From Patescibacteria group bacterium (GTDB lineage: Bacteria; Patescibacteriota; Minisyncoccia; Phycocordibacterales; SBAW01), in contig JAGWIT010000023.1 in assembly GCA_028866155.1 (NCBI GenBank), forward strand, positions 1-13,115: a DNA stretch of 13,115 bases. The letters run 5' to 3'. Position 1 is the stretch's first letter, and every line of letters starts with the position of its first letter. A program made the position numbers and the translations under genes. A model generated the notes under the pieces. The model searched no databases. It saw nothing but the letters and a program-made list of their open reading frames with translations, and had not been told where the DNA came from. This document shows, piece by piece, positions 6,958 to 13,115 of the stretch.

Positions 6958-8079
6958 TTACAGTCGGGCGGTAATGAAATCCAAAATACCCCGCGCCCTT
7001 TTCTCCCACGAATATTTCTCTGCGACGACACGCGCCGAAGCTCCCTTTCCTTTCGCTTCCTCATAATTCTGAAACACTTTGTTGATGGCTCTGGAAAGGC
7101 TTTCGTGGTCATCCGGAGTGAAAAAATATGCGAGTGACTCATCCAGTATCTCGCGGATTGAGGGCAGATCGGAAGCAATAATGGGCACGCCGCTTGCCAT
7201 ATACTCAAAAAGTTTCAGCGGCGAAGTGTACAGACGAGAAAGATCTTCCTTCCCGCTGTTTGGCAGAACGAGGATGTCGGCAGCGCGTAAGTAAAGCGGA
7301 ATTTCAGCATGCGGCCTCTTGCCTATGACTCTTATATTTTTGACGAAAGCATATTTTTCCCTAAACGCCTTAGTATCGTTTTCTGTTCCCCCTACAAAAA
7401 CAAACAACGTTTTGTCGTCGCAAAGCTTCGCGGAGGCTGCCAGGGTGTCTGTTCCCTTCCATCCGTATAAATGACCGGTGTATACCACTATCTTTTTATC
7501 GACCGGCAAACCTGTTTTCCTTCTCGCGTCTTCTTTCGTCGTGTTGCTCGTGAATTGTTCCAAATCTATCGCGTCAGGAGCGACTAAGATGCTTGACGTG
7601 GGAATGTTATACGTATCTACGTAATACTTTTTAAGTCCTTTGGTGATAGATACCACTCCGCAGGCGCGGGTATAAATGAATCTCGTGAAAAATCTGTTCT
7701 GTTTTGCATGCGCTTCAAAAAATACGTTGCTTTTCAGGAACACCATAAAACCGCAGAAAAATTCGTCTCGTGAGTAAATAATGTCCTCTTGTTGAGCCAA
7801 CACATATCGAGCCGCAGAAAAAGCAAACGCCACGGATTGCAGTATCAAACTCGCGGTGCCCGCCACTCGGATATCGAATGAGCGAATTTTTTTAATGGTA
7901 AATATTTTCTTTACCGCGTAATACTCAAAAGGGTCTTCCGTGATCTCATTTTTCCTATCAGGAACTACCAGTTCGACGGCGTGTCCGCTCAAGGCGAACG
8001 CCTCGCACATTTTCATTATTTGAATCCCGTGCGCCCTCTCGGTCGGGATGCGGACGTTAGCTACGTACATCAATTTCAT
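6958..8079 (-). CDS. GT4 family glycosyltransferase
   Basis: 373 residues, normal GT4 length. The acceptor-side half begins MKLMYVANVRIPTERAHG, with a hydrophobic helix at about 75-95. The donor half shows VVYTGHLYGWKGTD at 198-211, FVGGTEND at 228-235, and YTSPLKLFEYMASGVPIIAS at 284-303. The second glutamate of the E-x7-E motif is E292, while the first position is Y284, a variation known in the SPLK-type GT4 subgroup. It likely adds a hexose from an NDP-sugar at the cytoplasmic membrane face. The start overlaps the upstream stop by 4 bases (8076-8079). Codons and bases are AT-richer than in the genes further right: one 60-base line in it (7321-7380) counts 21 G+C. Confidence 0.92.
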   Translation of the reverse strand: MKLMYVANVRIPTERAHGIQIMKMCEAFALSGHAVELVVPDRKNEITEDPFEYYAVKKIFTIKKIRSFDIRVAGTASLILQSVAFAFSAARYVLAQQEDIIYSRDEFFCGFMVFLKSNVFFEAHAKQNRFFTRFIYTRACGVVSITKGLKKYYVDTYNIPTSSILVAPDAIDLEQFTSNTTKEDARRKTGLPVDKKIVVYTGHLYGWKGTDTLAASAKLCDDKTLFVFVGGTENDTKAFREKYAFVKNIRVIGKRPHAEIPLYLRAADILVLPNSGKEDLSRLYTSPLKLFEYMASGVPIIASDLPSIREILDESLAYFFTPDDHESLSRAINKVFQNYEEAKGKGASARVVAEKYSWEKRARGILDFITARL

Positions 8080-9230
8080 ACAAAATCATTGATCCCCTCT
8101 TCGGCATTCATCTTCTCATGTACATAGGCAGATGCCCGCTCCGTCATTTCGACAATACTCCGATCTTTGTGGCGTAAGGCTTTTTTTATTTTATGTTCCA
8201 ACCCCAGAGGACCTTCCTTCTCTTCCCAAATAAAACCTCGCTCGCCGTCTCCCCCTATAGTCTCGAGAACACCGGCCGCACCGCTGCCTAGTACGGGGAC
8301 TTTCATATACATCGCCTCCCAGAAAACCAGGCCCAGGGCCTCCGAATGAGGCAACAGGATAAAGAGATCGGCGTCCCTATAAAAATCCCATATATCCTTT
8401 CTCTCGATATACCCCACTAATACAACGGCGTCTTCTAGATTATTCTCTTTAATCAGCTCTTTGAGTTTCCCCTCGAGGCTGCCTCTGCCGGCAATAATCA
8501 ACACCCAATCCTTAGTATCCATTTCGGAAAATAAACGTATCAACCTCTCGAACCCTTTTTCTTTCTCCAGCCGGCCGACAGAAAACAGTATCTTCTTGTT
8601 TTCTGGAATGGCGAACCTGTTCCGTACCAAACCACGTTTCGAGTTTTTTATAAACTCGAGATCCCTCGATATCACATCGGGGCAAAATGTCCGTATGTTC
8701 CCTTCCGGGACGCCGAGGTTTGAGACGTACGTCTTGGTTGCTCTATTTATAACGAGGGCTTTATCTATGAGGAATGTGCCAAAAAACTCCGCCGAGCGCT
8801 GGTACACATCTCGCATAACGCTGTTCGACCTCGTCTTAAGCAGGTCCCTCGGGAGATTCGTTACGGTTATGATGATTTTAGTTCCCCAGAAAAACTTAAG
8901 AAACAACCCGGAAAAAATAAGCGGAAAATCGCTTACGATAAAAACATCCGGCGAGAATTTGTGTTTCCTCACCACATACGGGATATAGAAAATGGATAGA
9001 AAATCATACAGCGGCCGCATGTGTGTGAACCTGGATTTCAGGTTAACTCCCGTTAGATGCTCGGATATTTTCTTCTCAAAATCGGATGCTGCCCAGCTGA
9101 TGAGGAGAAAATTGTTATCGCGGGGCCGCATCCTATCCCGGTTCAATTTTTCAATGATTTCTTCCGGGTTGTTCTTCAGTATCTCCCTTCTGTCAAAAGA
9201 GACCGTTACTATGTTCAGTGTAGCTTTCAT
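8076..9230 (-). CDS. GT4 family glycosyltransferase
   Basis: 384 residues. The N-terminal half carries strongly hydrophobic segments (IVSDFPLIFSGLFLKFFWG at 98-116 and IIITVTNL at 119-126), typical of membrane-associated GT4 enzymes that use lipid-linked acceptors. Donor-binding half: FSVGRLEKEKGFERL at 216-230, IIAGRGSLEGKLKEL at 245-259, and PHSEALGLVFWEAM at 294-307 with the full E297-(x7)-E305 motif. It is expected to transfer a sugar from an NDP-sugar to the growing glycan; the sugar is unknown. Start at 9230 overlaps the upstream stop (ATGA) and has the clearest Shine-Dalgarno in the window, AGGGAGG at 9247-9241. It shares AT-rich composition with the following gene, so these two may have a common origin. 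Confidence 0.93.
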   Translation of the reverse strand: MKATLNIVTVSFDRREILKNNPEEIIEKLNRDRMRPRDNNFLLISWAASDFEKKISEHLTGVNLKSRFTHMRPLYDFLSIFYIPYVVRKHKFSPDVFIVSDFPLIFSGLFLKFFWGTKIIITVTNLPRDLLKTRSNSVMRDVYQRSAEFFGTFLIDKALVINRATKTYVSNLGVPEGNIRTFCPDVISRDLEFIKNSKRGLVRNRFAIPENKKILFSVGRLEKEKGFERLIRLFSEMDTKDWVLIIAGRGSLEGKLKELIKENNLEDAVVLVGYIERKDIWDFYRDADLFILLPHSEALGLVFWEAMYMKVPVLGSGAAGVLETIGGDGERGFIWEEKEGPLGLEHKIKKALRHKDRSIVEMTERASAYVHEKMNAEEGINDFV

Positions 9231-9856
9231 ATAAGTTTGCCCTCCCTGTGCTCCAAAATAAAAAAATGGTGGTACTGGTTCTCAAACGGAATAAATTCTT
9301 TTGTAATGAGGAACTGTTTTCTCATACTGTCTCGTATCTTTGACACAGGGTATCCGCGCTTCCCTATCTCCCAATAATGCTGCCCGTTGAACGTGTGCCG
9401 TCTCGGGTATGGGATTTTATACGCAACCCGAACTCGCGGTAGGAAAGGGATTTTAAACTCGAGGCGAAGTGAAGGACCGAAGTGCGGGAGACTTATGAGT
9501 ACCGCGCGGCGCGCGATTCGAGCGAGCTCCGCAAGCGCGGGCTCGAATTCAGAAAAGGGCATGTGTTCGAGTACCTCAAACGCGCACACGACATCAAACG
9601 CTTTGTCAGGAAATGGGAGGTTAGTTACAGGTGCAACGACATCGGGGTGCAGGTCCTCGGCGATATCGACGCTCGTATAGGCAACGCCCGCGTGGCGGGT
9701 GACGTCTCGAATAATACCCATGCCGGGGCCAACCTCAAGAAGCGATGCGGGGTGGGCTGCGAAAATCTCGCGTAATTGGTAATAGAAGCTTGCCCATCTA
9801 TCCGGTGGGGTGTACCGCTCAAACGTATACGCCGACGCATCAACTTGTTTTTCCAT
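9227..9856 (-). CDS. Class I SAM-dependent methyltransferase (Methyltransf_11-like)
   Basis: 209 residues from the ATG at 9856. The open frame reaches 9895, but the extra 13 residues lie in the end of the upstream GT4 gene; the chosen start leaves a 17-base overlap with that gene (9840-9856). SAM motif I is SLLEVGPGMGIIRDV at 38-52, the ribose-binding acid is in SVDIAED at 62-68, and VVCAFEVLEHMP at 89-100 is the catalytic-face motif. NGQHYWEIGKRGYP at 157-170 is a C-terminal pattern of methyltransferases in polysaccharide clusters, likely shaping the acceptor site. Predicted to O-methylate a sugar on the glycan or a precursor; substrate unknown. It sits between GT4 genes, with stop/start overlap to the next gene at 9227-9230. 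Confidence 0.88.
   Translation of the reverse strand: MEKQVDASAYTFERYTPPDRWASFYYQLREIFAAHPASLLEVGPGMGIIRDVTRHAGVAYTSVDIAEDLHPDVVAPVTNLPFPDKAFDVVCAFEVLEHMPFSEFEPALAELARIARRAVLISLPHFGPSLRLEFKIPFLPRVRVAYKIPYPRRHTFNGQHYWEIGKRGYPVSKIRDSMRKQFLITKEFIPFENQYHHFFILEHREGKLI
9241..9247 (-). promoter_or_regulatory. Shine-Dalgarno sequence for the GT4 gene starting at 9230
   Basis: AGGGAGG on the - strand lies 10 bases before the ATG at 9230, inside the end of the upstream methyltransferase gene. Most other starts in the window have no comparable motif, so this gene may re-initiate independently as well as through its ATGA overlap. Confidence 0.6.
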
Positions 9857-10898
9857 TTTGAAGAAAACCCGAGAGCGTGCCGACGAGCCGCTCAAGAGAA
9901 GCCCGGTTCGCTACGCTCGATTGGAGCGTCTTTCGTACGGACTCAATGTCTGGAGCGTGTGCGAGCGATTCAAGCGCGGCCGCAAATGCTTCCGGCGTCT
10001 GCGCGACCACGAGCCGATCCATATAGGTACCAAGATACGCCACAAAAGCTCGATTCGCCACCACCGGAATGAGCCCTGCCGCCATAGCTTCAAGCACTGC
10101 CTTGTCTACGCCGCCGGTCGGCGCAGCATTTACGAAAATGTCTTGTTCAGCGTATACGAGTGGTATCTGCGCGTGCGACACCGCTCCCCGGAAATGGACC
10201 CACGTATCAAGGCCTTGTTTCGAGACAAGAGCATGAAGATCCCGCTCATACGCTCTGTCCGCCGGCACGGTTGCCGCGCCGACAAACGTCAGCTCCGCGC
10301 TTATACCGCGCGCGCGAAGCATCTCGAGCGCCTCGATGATAAGCGCAAGATTTTTAATCGGTGTGATACGCCCGACCGAGACGAGGCGAGGCGGCGTAGG
10401 GAACGCTGCTGCTCTTCCCGGATTCAGGAATTGTGCGGTGTCGATGCCGTGGCCAACAGCTCGTACCTTCACGCTCTCGAGACGAAAACTCTCTGGAGCT
10501 GCCGTCGCGATCGTGTGCGCAAAAAGCACCGCGACGCGCAGCGTGAAGGTTACCTGGCGGTGCGTATACCACAACACGACGCGCTTCCCGAGCAATCGCC
10601 ACACCAAACCACCGAGGACGACGTATTCCGGATTCATATGCACGAACACAGCATCGTAGTCGCGGCGCAAGCGCCAGAGATATCGGTAAAAATTGAAAAC
10701 ATACTTCGTGCGTGACACGCCGTTCTCTTTGCCAAGCGAATGCACGCGCACGTTAAGAGGCAGGACGTGCTTCCCTTCCCTAAGGCAGATGACCTCGACC
10801 CGTTCCATATGTGTTGCGAATTCTTCTATCCAACGGACAAAGAATCCGAGTGTCGGATCTTCAATATCGACCGTTTGAGTAACGATAAGGAGCTTCAT
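9840..10898 (-). CDS. GT4 family glycosyltransferase
   Basis: 352 residues. N-terminal half starts MKLLIVTQTVDIEDPTLGFF and includes VVLWYTHRQVTFTLR at 107-121. The donor half shows LVSVGRITPIKNLALII at 172-188, ELTFVGAATVPADRAYERDL at 202-221, and APTGGVDKAVLEAMAAGLIP at 259-278. E270 is the second glutamate of the E-x7-E motif; the first position is G262, as in a GT4 subgroup with a G-x-D-K-x-V-L-E-A-M pattern. Likely transfers a sugar to the same glycan. It overlaps the upstream stop by 4 bases (10895-10898) and the following methyltransferase by 17 bases, so it is tightly coupled in the operon. GC content is higher than in the GT4 genes at 6958-9230. A long antisense open frame across it (9810-10715) is a shadow. 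Confidence 0.92.
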   Translation of the reverse strand: MKLLIVTQTVDIEDPTLGFFVRWIEEFATHMERVEVICLREGKHVLPLNVRVHSLGKENGVSRTKYVFNFYRYLWRLRRDYDAVFVHMNPEYVVLGGLVWRLLGKRVVLWYTHRQVTFTLRVAVLFAHTIATAAPESFRLESVKVRAVGHGIDTAQFLNPGRAAAFPTPPRLVSVGRITPIKNLALIIEALEMLRARGISAELTFVGAATVPADRAYERDLHALVSKQGLDTWVHFRGAVSHAQIPLVYAEQDIFVNAAPTGGVDKAVLEAMAAGLIPVVANRAFVAYLGTYMDRLVVAQTPEAFAAALESLAHAPDIESVRKTLQSSVANRASLERLVGTLSGFLQNGKTS

Positions 10899-12013
10899 GG
10901 GTGGCGGAATGCGCGCTCGAGGTCCGCACGGATACGCTCTGGGGAACTCCCCGCGGCGGCAAGGTGCGCACGCACGGCGAGTTCGGCGCGGACAGGAAGT
11001 CCTTGCCGTAACGTATTATCTTCGATATACGTCTCGATACAGCGCGCAAGCGCCTTTGGGCGAGCGATCGGGGCGACGAGCACCTCTTCGTTATGTTTCA
11101 AGACGTCGCCAACGATACCGACGTCGGTAGTGATGATCGGCACCTTGGCGAGCGCAGCCTCAATGAGGGTGCGGCCGTAGCCCTCATACGCGCTCGCTTG
11201 GATGAATGTTTGCGCGCTCCCCAAAAGCGCGCGCGCATCGGAATGTGCTCCGAGGAAGACGACGTGCTTCTCGAGCTTAAGAGAGCGGACTGTCCGCTCA
11301 AGTCGCCGGCGCTCACGACCATCACCAACAATAAAGAGCCCGATCATCGGGTAGCGGGTCGTGACGAGTTTCAACGCCTTGAGGATATCCCCGATTCGCT
11401 TCTCGGGCTCGAGCCGCCCGATCGTGATGAGCGCGAAAGCGAAAGAGTGCATTGGTAGCGGCACCGGCTCAGGTACCGTGCTGTCGACGGCGATTGGAAT
11501 GACTGACGGTTCGGGAATGCGAGCACCGTATCGCGCAATAAGCGATGCCTTTACGCGTTCGGAAACCGCCCGAATGCCGTCAGCCGCAGGCAGCACGCGG
11601 CTAGCGATATTCCGGCGAATACGATTCAAAAACGACATGCGCCAACCGCTCTTCACGAACCATGGCGAGAGAAAATCCGTATGCACCTGGATATGGAGCT
11701 TCGCGTGGGTACCGCGTACGGCACGGCGCGCGGCAAGCCCGTGCTCAAATGGATCCTGCGCCGAGACGATTTCGATGTCGTGCGTGCGAATAAGCGCGCG
11801 AGCACGTCTCGCAAGCGAATGGACGCGAAAAAGCTTCCCCGCGCGTATCGGATGCAGGTATAGATTCCCCTCGTGCTCCTCGCGAGTGCCACGCTTCGCG
11901 GGAGAGAGAATGTGCAGTTCTCCTATCGTCGCGGCATAGGAGCGCATCCGCTCGCGGGCGGCACTGCCGGCAACGAATATCGAGGGATCAGAACCGATAG
12001 TTAAGACGCGCAT
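10895..12013 (-). CDS. GT4 family glycosyltransferase
   Basis: 372 residues from the ATG at 12013, giving MRVLTIGSDPSIFVAGSAAR. The frame is open to 12058, but the extra 15 residues lie within the upstream gene; even so the two genes overlap by 13 bases (12001-12013). Acceptor half: EIVSAQDPFEHGLAA (81-95) and LHIQVHTDFLSPW (106-118). Donor half: LITIGRLEPEKRIGDIL at 195-211, LFIVGDGRERRRLE at 226-239, HVVFLGAHSD at 250-259, and ASAYEGYGRTLIEAALAKVP at 273-292 with the complete E277-(x7)-E285 motif. It is therefore a well-preserved retaining GT4 enzyme, transferring an unknown sugar. Base composition is GC-rich, with two 60-base lines counted at 37 and 35 G+C. Confidence 0.94.
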   Translation of the reverse strand: MRVLTIGSDPSIFVAGSAARERMRSYAATIGELHILSPAKRGTREEHEGNLYLHPIRAGKLFRVHSLARRARALIRTHDIEIVSAQDPFEHGLAARRAVRGTHAKLHIQVHTDFLSPWFVKSGWRMSFLNRIRRNIASRVLPAADGIRAVSERVKASLIARYGARIPEPSVIPIAVDSTVPEPVPLPMHSFAFALITIGRLEPEKRIGDILKALKLVTTRYPMIGLFIVGDGRERRRLERTVRSLKLEKHVVFLGAHSDARALLGSAQTFIQASAYEGYGRTLIEAALAKVPIITTDVGIVGDVLKHNEEVLVAPIARPKALARCIETYIEDNTLRQGLPVRAELAVRAHLAAAGSSPERIRADLERAFRHP

Positions 12014-13011
12014 ACTTTTTTCAAGATTACGAGAAATTCTTTTACGACCTCTTCCCATGAGTGCGAGAAGGTAAACGCCCGAACGCGCTCTGCTGCACGG
12101 GCGTATTCACCCGGGTCAAGCAGGGACTCCATCGTCCGGCGAAGTACGTCTGCGTCGAGAGTGTCAACAAAAATACCTGCCCCGGCGAGGCGATCGTGCG
12201 CTCCGTTGTCATATGGCAGGATAAACGGTTTCCCGTAGCGAATAGCATCTATGGAGGTGTTCGGACCTATCTCGCTCACGGAAGGTATAACCACGGCATA
12301 GGAGTCCCGGATGCGCGCCTGGTGCTCGCCCGGAGACAATGCACGATCATCAAGCTCCACGTCAGGATATATACGTTTCAGGTCGGTAAACGCTTCCTCC
12401 AGCGTCCTGACATTCTTAAGGAAGTGGTCGCGTCCTGCTGCAACGAAAACACGGCCCTTTGCGGGAGAGTTTTTGCGCTCTGTCGGATATTCGTTCTCGA
12501 TAACTGACGCCTTCCTTTTGTCAAAACCATACACCTTCCCCCAGAGATCCTTTTGCCACGTCGTATTGAAGATGAGCGCATCCGCGTTCTGAGTAACCCA
12601 GTGAGCGCCTTTACGTATCAACCGCTCTTTGAAAGAAAGTTTCCTTTTTGAGGTATAAAATTCAGAGAGCTTGATGAGCTTGTGTGTGCGCTGCAGATAC
12701 GTCTCCCAGAGAATGTCGCCGCCTATTCGCACAAGCGATTTGTTCCCACGCGCCTTTGCGGCGAGGAGGGCCGGTACTCCGGTACTCCACGTATCAAAAG
12801 CGAGTACGGCGTCTGTCTCCCGCGCTTCGCGGAACACTCGCCAGAAATACGCGAGATGTCGTAGGAGTTTCGGATACCGGCGGACATCTGAGAATTTCAC
12901 GAGCGCCACGGTATTGCCAGCCGCCGCAAGCCCTTCTTTGAGTTCTTTCGCGTACATCGCCGGGCCGCCTATCTCGGGCGGGTAGAGGGGTGTTGCGATG
13001 ACGATTCTCAT
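12001..13011 (-). CDS. GT4-like glycosyltransferase with variant donor-site motif
   Basis: 336 residues, at the short end for GT4. The N-terminus MRIVIATPLYPPEIGGPAMY is the classic GT4 opening with the GGPA loop (15-18). RIGGDILWETYLQ (95-107) and NADALIFNTTWQKD (142-155) belong to the acceptor half. The donor half is unusual: VFVAAGRDHFLKNVRTLEEA at 188-207 stands where most members have a GRL segment, and PSVSEIGPNTSIDAIRYGKP at 243-262 has E247-(x7)-D255, aspartate replacing the second glutamate. LDDRALSPGEHQARI (220-234) keeps the helix before that motif. It probably transfers a sugar to the glycan, but the variant motif makes donor or activity less certain. It is the first gene of the - strand run, with a divergent gene starting 73 bases away whose opening residues are almost identical. 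Confidence 0.87.
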   Translation of the reverse strand: MRIVIATPLYPPEIGGPAMYAKELKEGLAAAGNTVALVKFSDVRRYPKLLRHLAYFWRVFREARETDAVLAFDTWSTGVPALLAAKARGNKSLVRIGGDILWETYLQRTHKLIKLSEFYTSKRKLSFKERLIRKGAHWVTQNADALIFNTTWQKDLWGKVYGFDKRKASVIENEYPTERKNSPAKGRVFVAAGRDHFLKNVRTLEEAFTDLKRIYPDVELDDRALSPGEHQARIRDSYAVVIPSVSEIGPNTSIDAIRYGKPFILPYDNGAHDRLAGAGIFVDTLDADVLRRTMESLLDPGEYARAAERVRAFTFSHSWEEVVKEFLVILKKVCAS

Positions 13012-13083
13012 AGTTGAAATGGTATCTTTTTTGTGACTTTCACGCTACCGCGTTAGTTACATTCATTATGCTAGACTTCCGCT
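13012..13083. promoter_or_regulatory. Divergent intergenic region, likely promoters for both flanking GT genes
   Basis: This 72-base spacer between head-to-head starts is the only place in the window from which the - strand operon can be driven at its head. On the - strand CATAAT (13070-13065) matches five of six -10 bases; on the + strand TATGCT (13067-13072) matches four, so the two candidates overlap. No convincing -35 hexamer accompanies either. The side next to 13011 is T-rich on the + strand (13027-13032). Function as a promoter region is inferred from gene arrangement; the individual boxes are weak. Confidence 0.4.
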
Positions 13084-13115
13084 ATGCGCATCGTGCTTGC
13101 GACGCCTCTCTATCC
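13084..13115 (+). CDS. Start of a GT4-like glycosyltransferase gene, cut by the window edge
   Basis: The ATG at 13084 opens a frame reading MRIVLATPLYP up to the end of the window. Ten of eleven residues equal the first eleven of the divergent GT4 protein starting at 13011 (MRIVIATPLYP), and this opening is a common N-terminal strand and loop of GT4 enzymes. Over the 32 bases the two genes agree at 23 positions, with most differences silent, so this is not a recent copy. Only the first strand of the fold is seen; the GT4 call rests on that likeness and on the glycan-cluster setting. No Shine-Dalgarno is visible before the ATG. Confidence 0.6.
   Translation, partial: MRIVLATPLY

Noticed and set aside
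6957..7208. Upstream extension of the methyltransferase at 6234-6956
   Set aside because: This stretch is within the GT4 gene 6958-8079 and the added residues look like an out-of-frame translation; the ATG at 6956 follows the GT4 stop by one base.
9810..10715. A 301-residue open frame on the + strand
   Set aside because: It lies opposite the GT4 gene at 9840-10898, which has clear motifs. The frame is full of arginine, histidine and cysteine with no domain, as expected for the antisense of a GC-rich gene.
11361..11939. A 192-residue + strand open frame
   Set aside because: Antisense shadow of the GT4 gene at 10895-12013; serine/arginine-rich with no recognisable motif.
12773..12788. Tandem copy of an 8-base unit (GGTACTCC twice)
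   Set aside because: It falls in coding sequence for an ordinary stretch of the GT4 protein (WSTGVPALL) and two copies of 8 bases are expected by chance.
13022..13040. T-rich run as a possible terminator
   Set aside because: No stem precedes the T-run on either strand, and it sits between two divergent starts where a terminator has no gene to end.
1..13115. Search for CRISPR arrays, tRNAs, insertion sequences and phage genes
   Set aside because: No spaced direct repeats, cloverleaf-like segments, transposase motifs or terminal inverted repeats were seen; the window is almost entirely filled by glycan genes.

Overview
The window is a dense block of surface-glycan assembly genes: almost every base lies in a glycosyltransferase (GT) or SAM-dependent methyltransferase gene. 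No RNA gene, CRISPR array, transposase or integrase was seen. The protein style (many short GT4 enzymes, FkbM-type methyltransferases, few Shine-Dalgarno sequences, very tight packing) fits a bacterium with a small genome, most likely Patescibacteria/CPR (Parcubacteria-like). That assignment is inference from the look of the proteins; no ribosomal or phylogenetic marker is present.

Layout. Left arm, + strand, 3-6229: the 3' part of a multidomain GT4-GT2 protein with a decayed FkbM-like tail; a class I methyltransferase; an FkbM methyltransferase; a GT-A glycosyltransferase; a GT11 (alpha-1,2-fucosyltransferase-like) enzyme; and a short GT9-like GT-B protein. Right arm, - strand, read from 13011 down to 6234: three GT4 enzymes, a methyltransferase, two more GT4 enzymes, and a last methyltransferase. 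The arms converge with stop codons 4 bases apart (6229/6234). At the right edge a new + strand gene starts at 13084. Its first 11 residues nearly copy those of the divergent GT4 gene starting at 13011, with a 72-base intergenic region between them.

How it fits together. The GTs would add sugars one by one to a lipid-linked glycan at the cytoplasmic face. The GT11 enzyme predicts a fucose (or related deoxyhexose) branch, and three class I methyltransferases plus one FkbM enzyme predict O-methylation of the sugars. No flippase, polymerase, chain-length regulator, initiating phosphoglycosyltransferase or nucleotide-sugar synthesis gene is in the window, so those must lie outside it or the sugars come from elsewhere. 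The genes form two operon-like runs. Four junctions have 4-base ATGA stop/start overlaps (3476, 8076, 9227, 10895) and others overlap by 13 or 17 bases.

Most notable are the GT4-GT2 protein whose C-terminal FkbM domain has lost its SAM-binding and catalytic-loop signatures, the head-to-head GT4 pair at the right edge, and a marked base-composition step: the GT4 genes at 6958-9230 are clearly AT-richer than those at 9840-12013.
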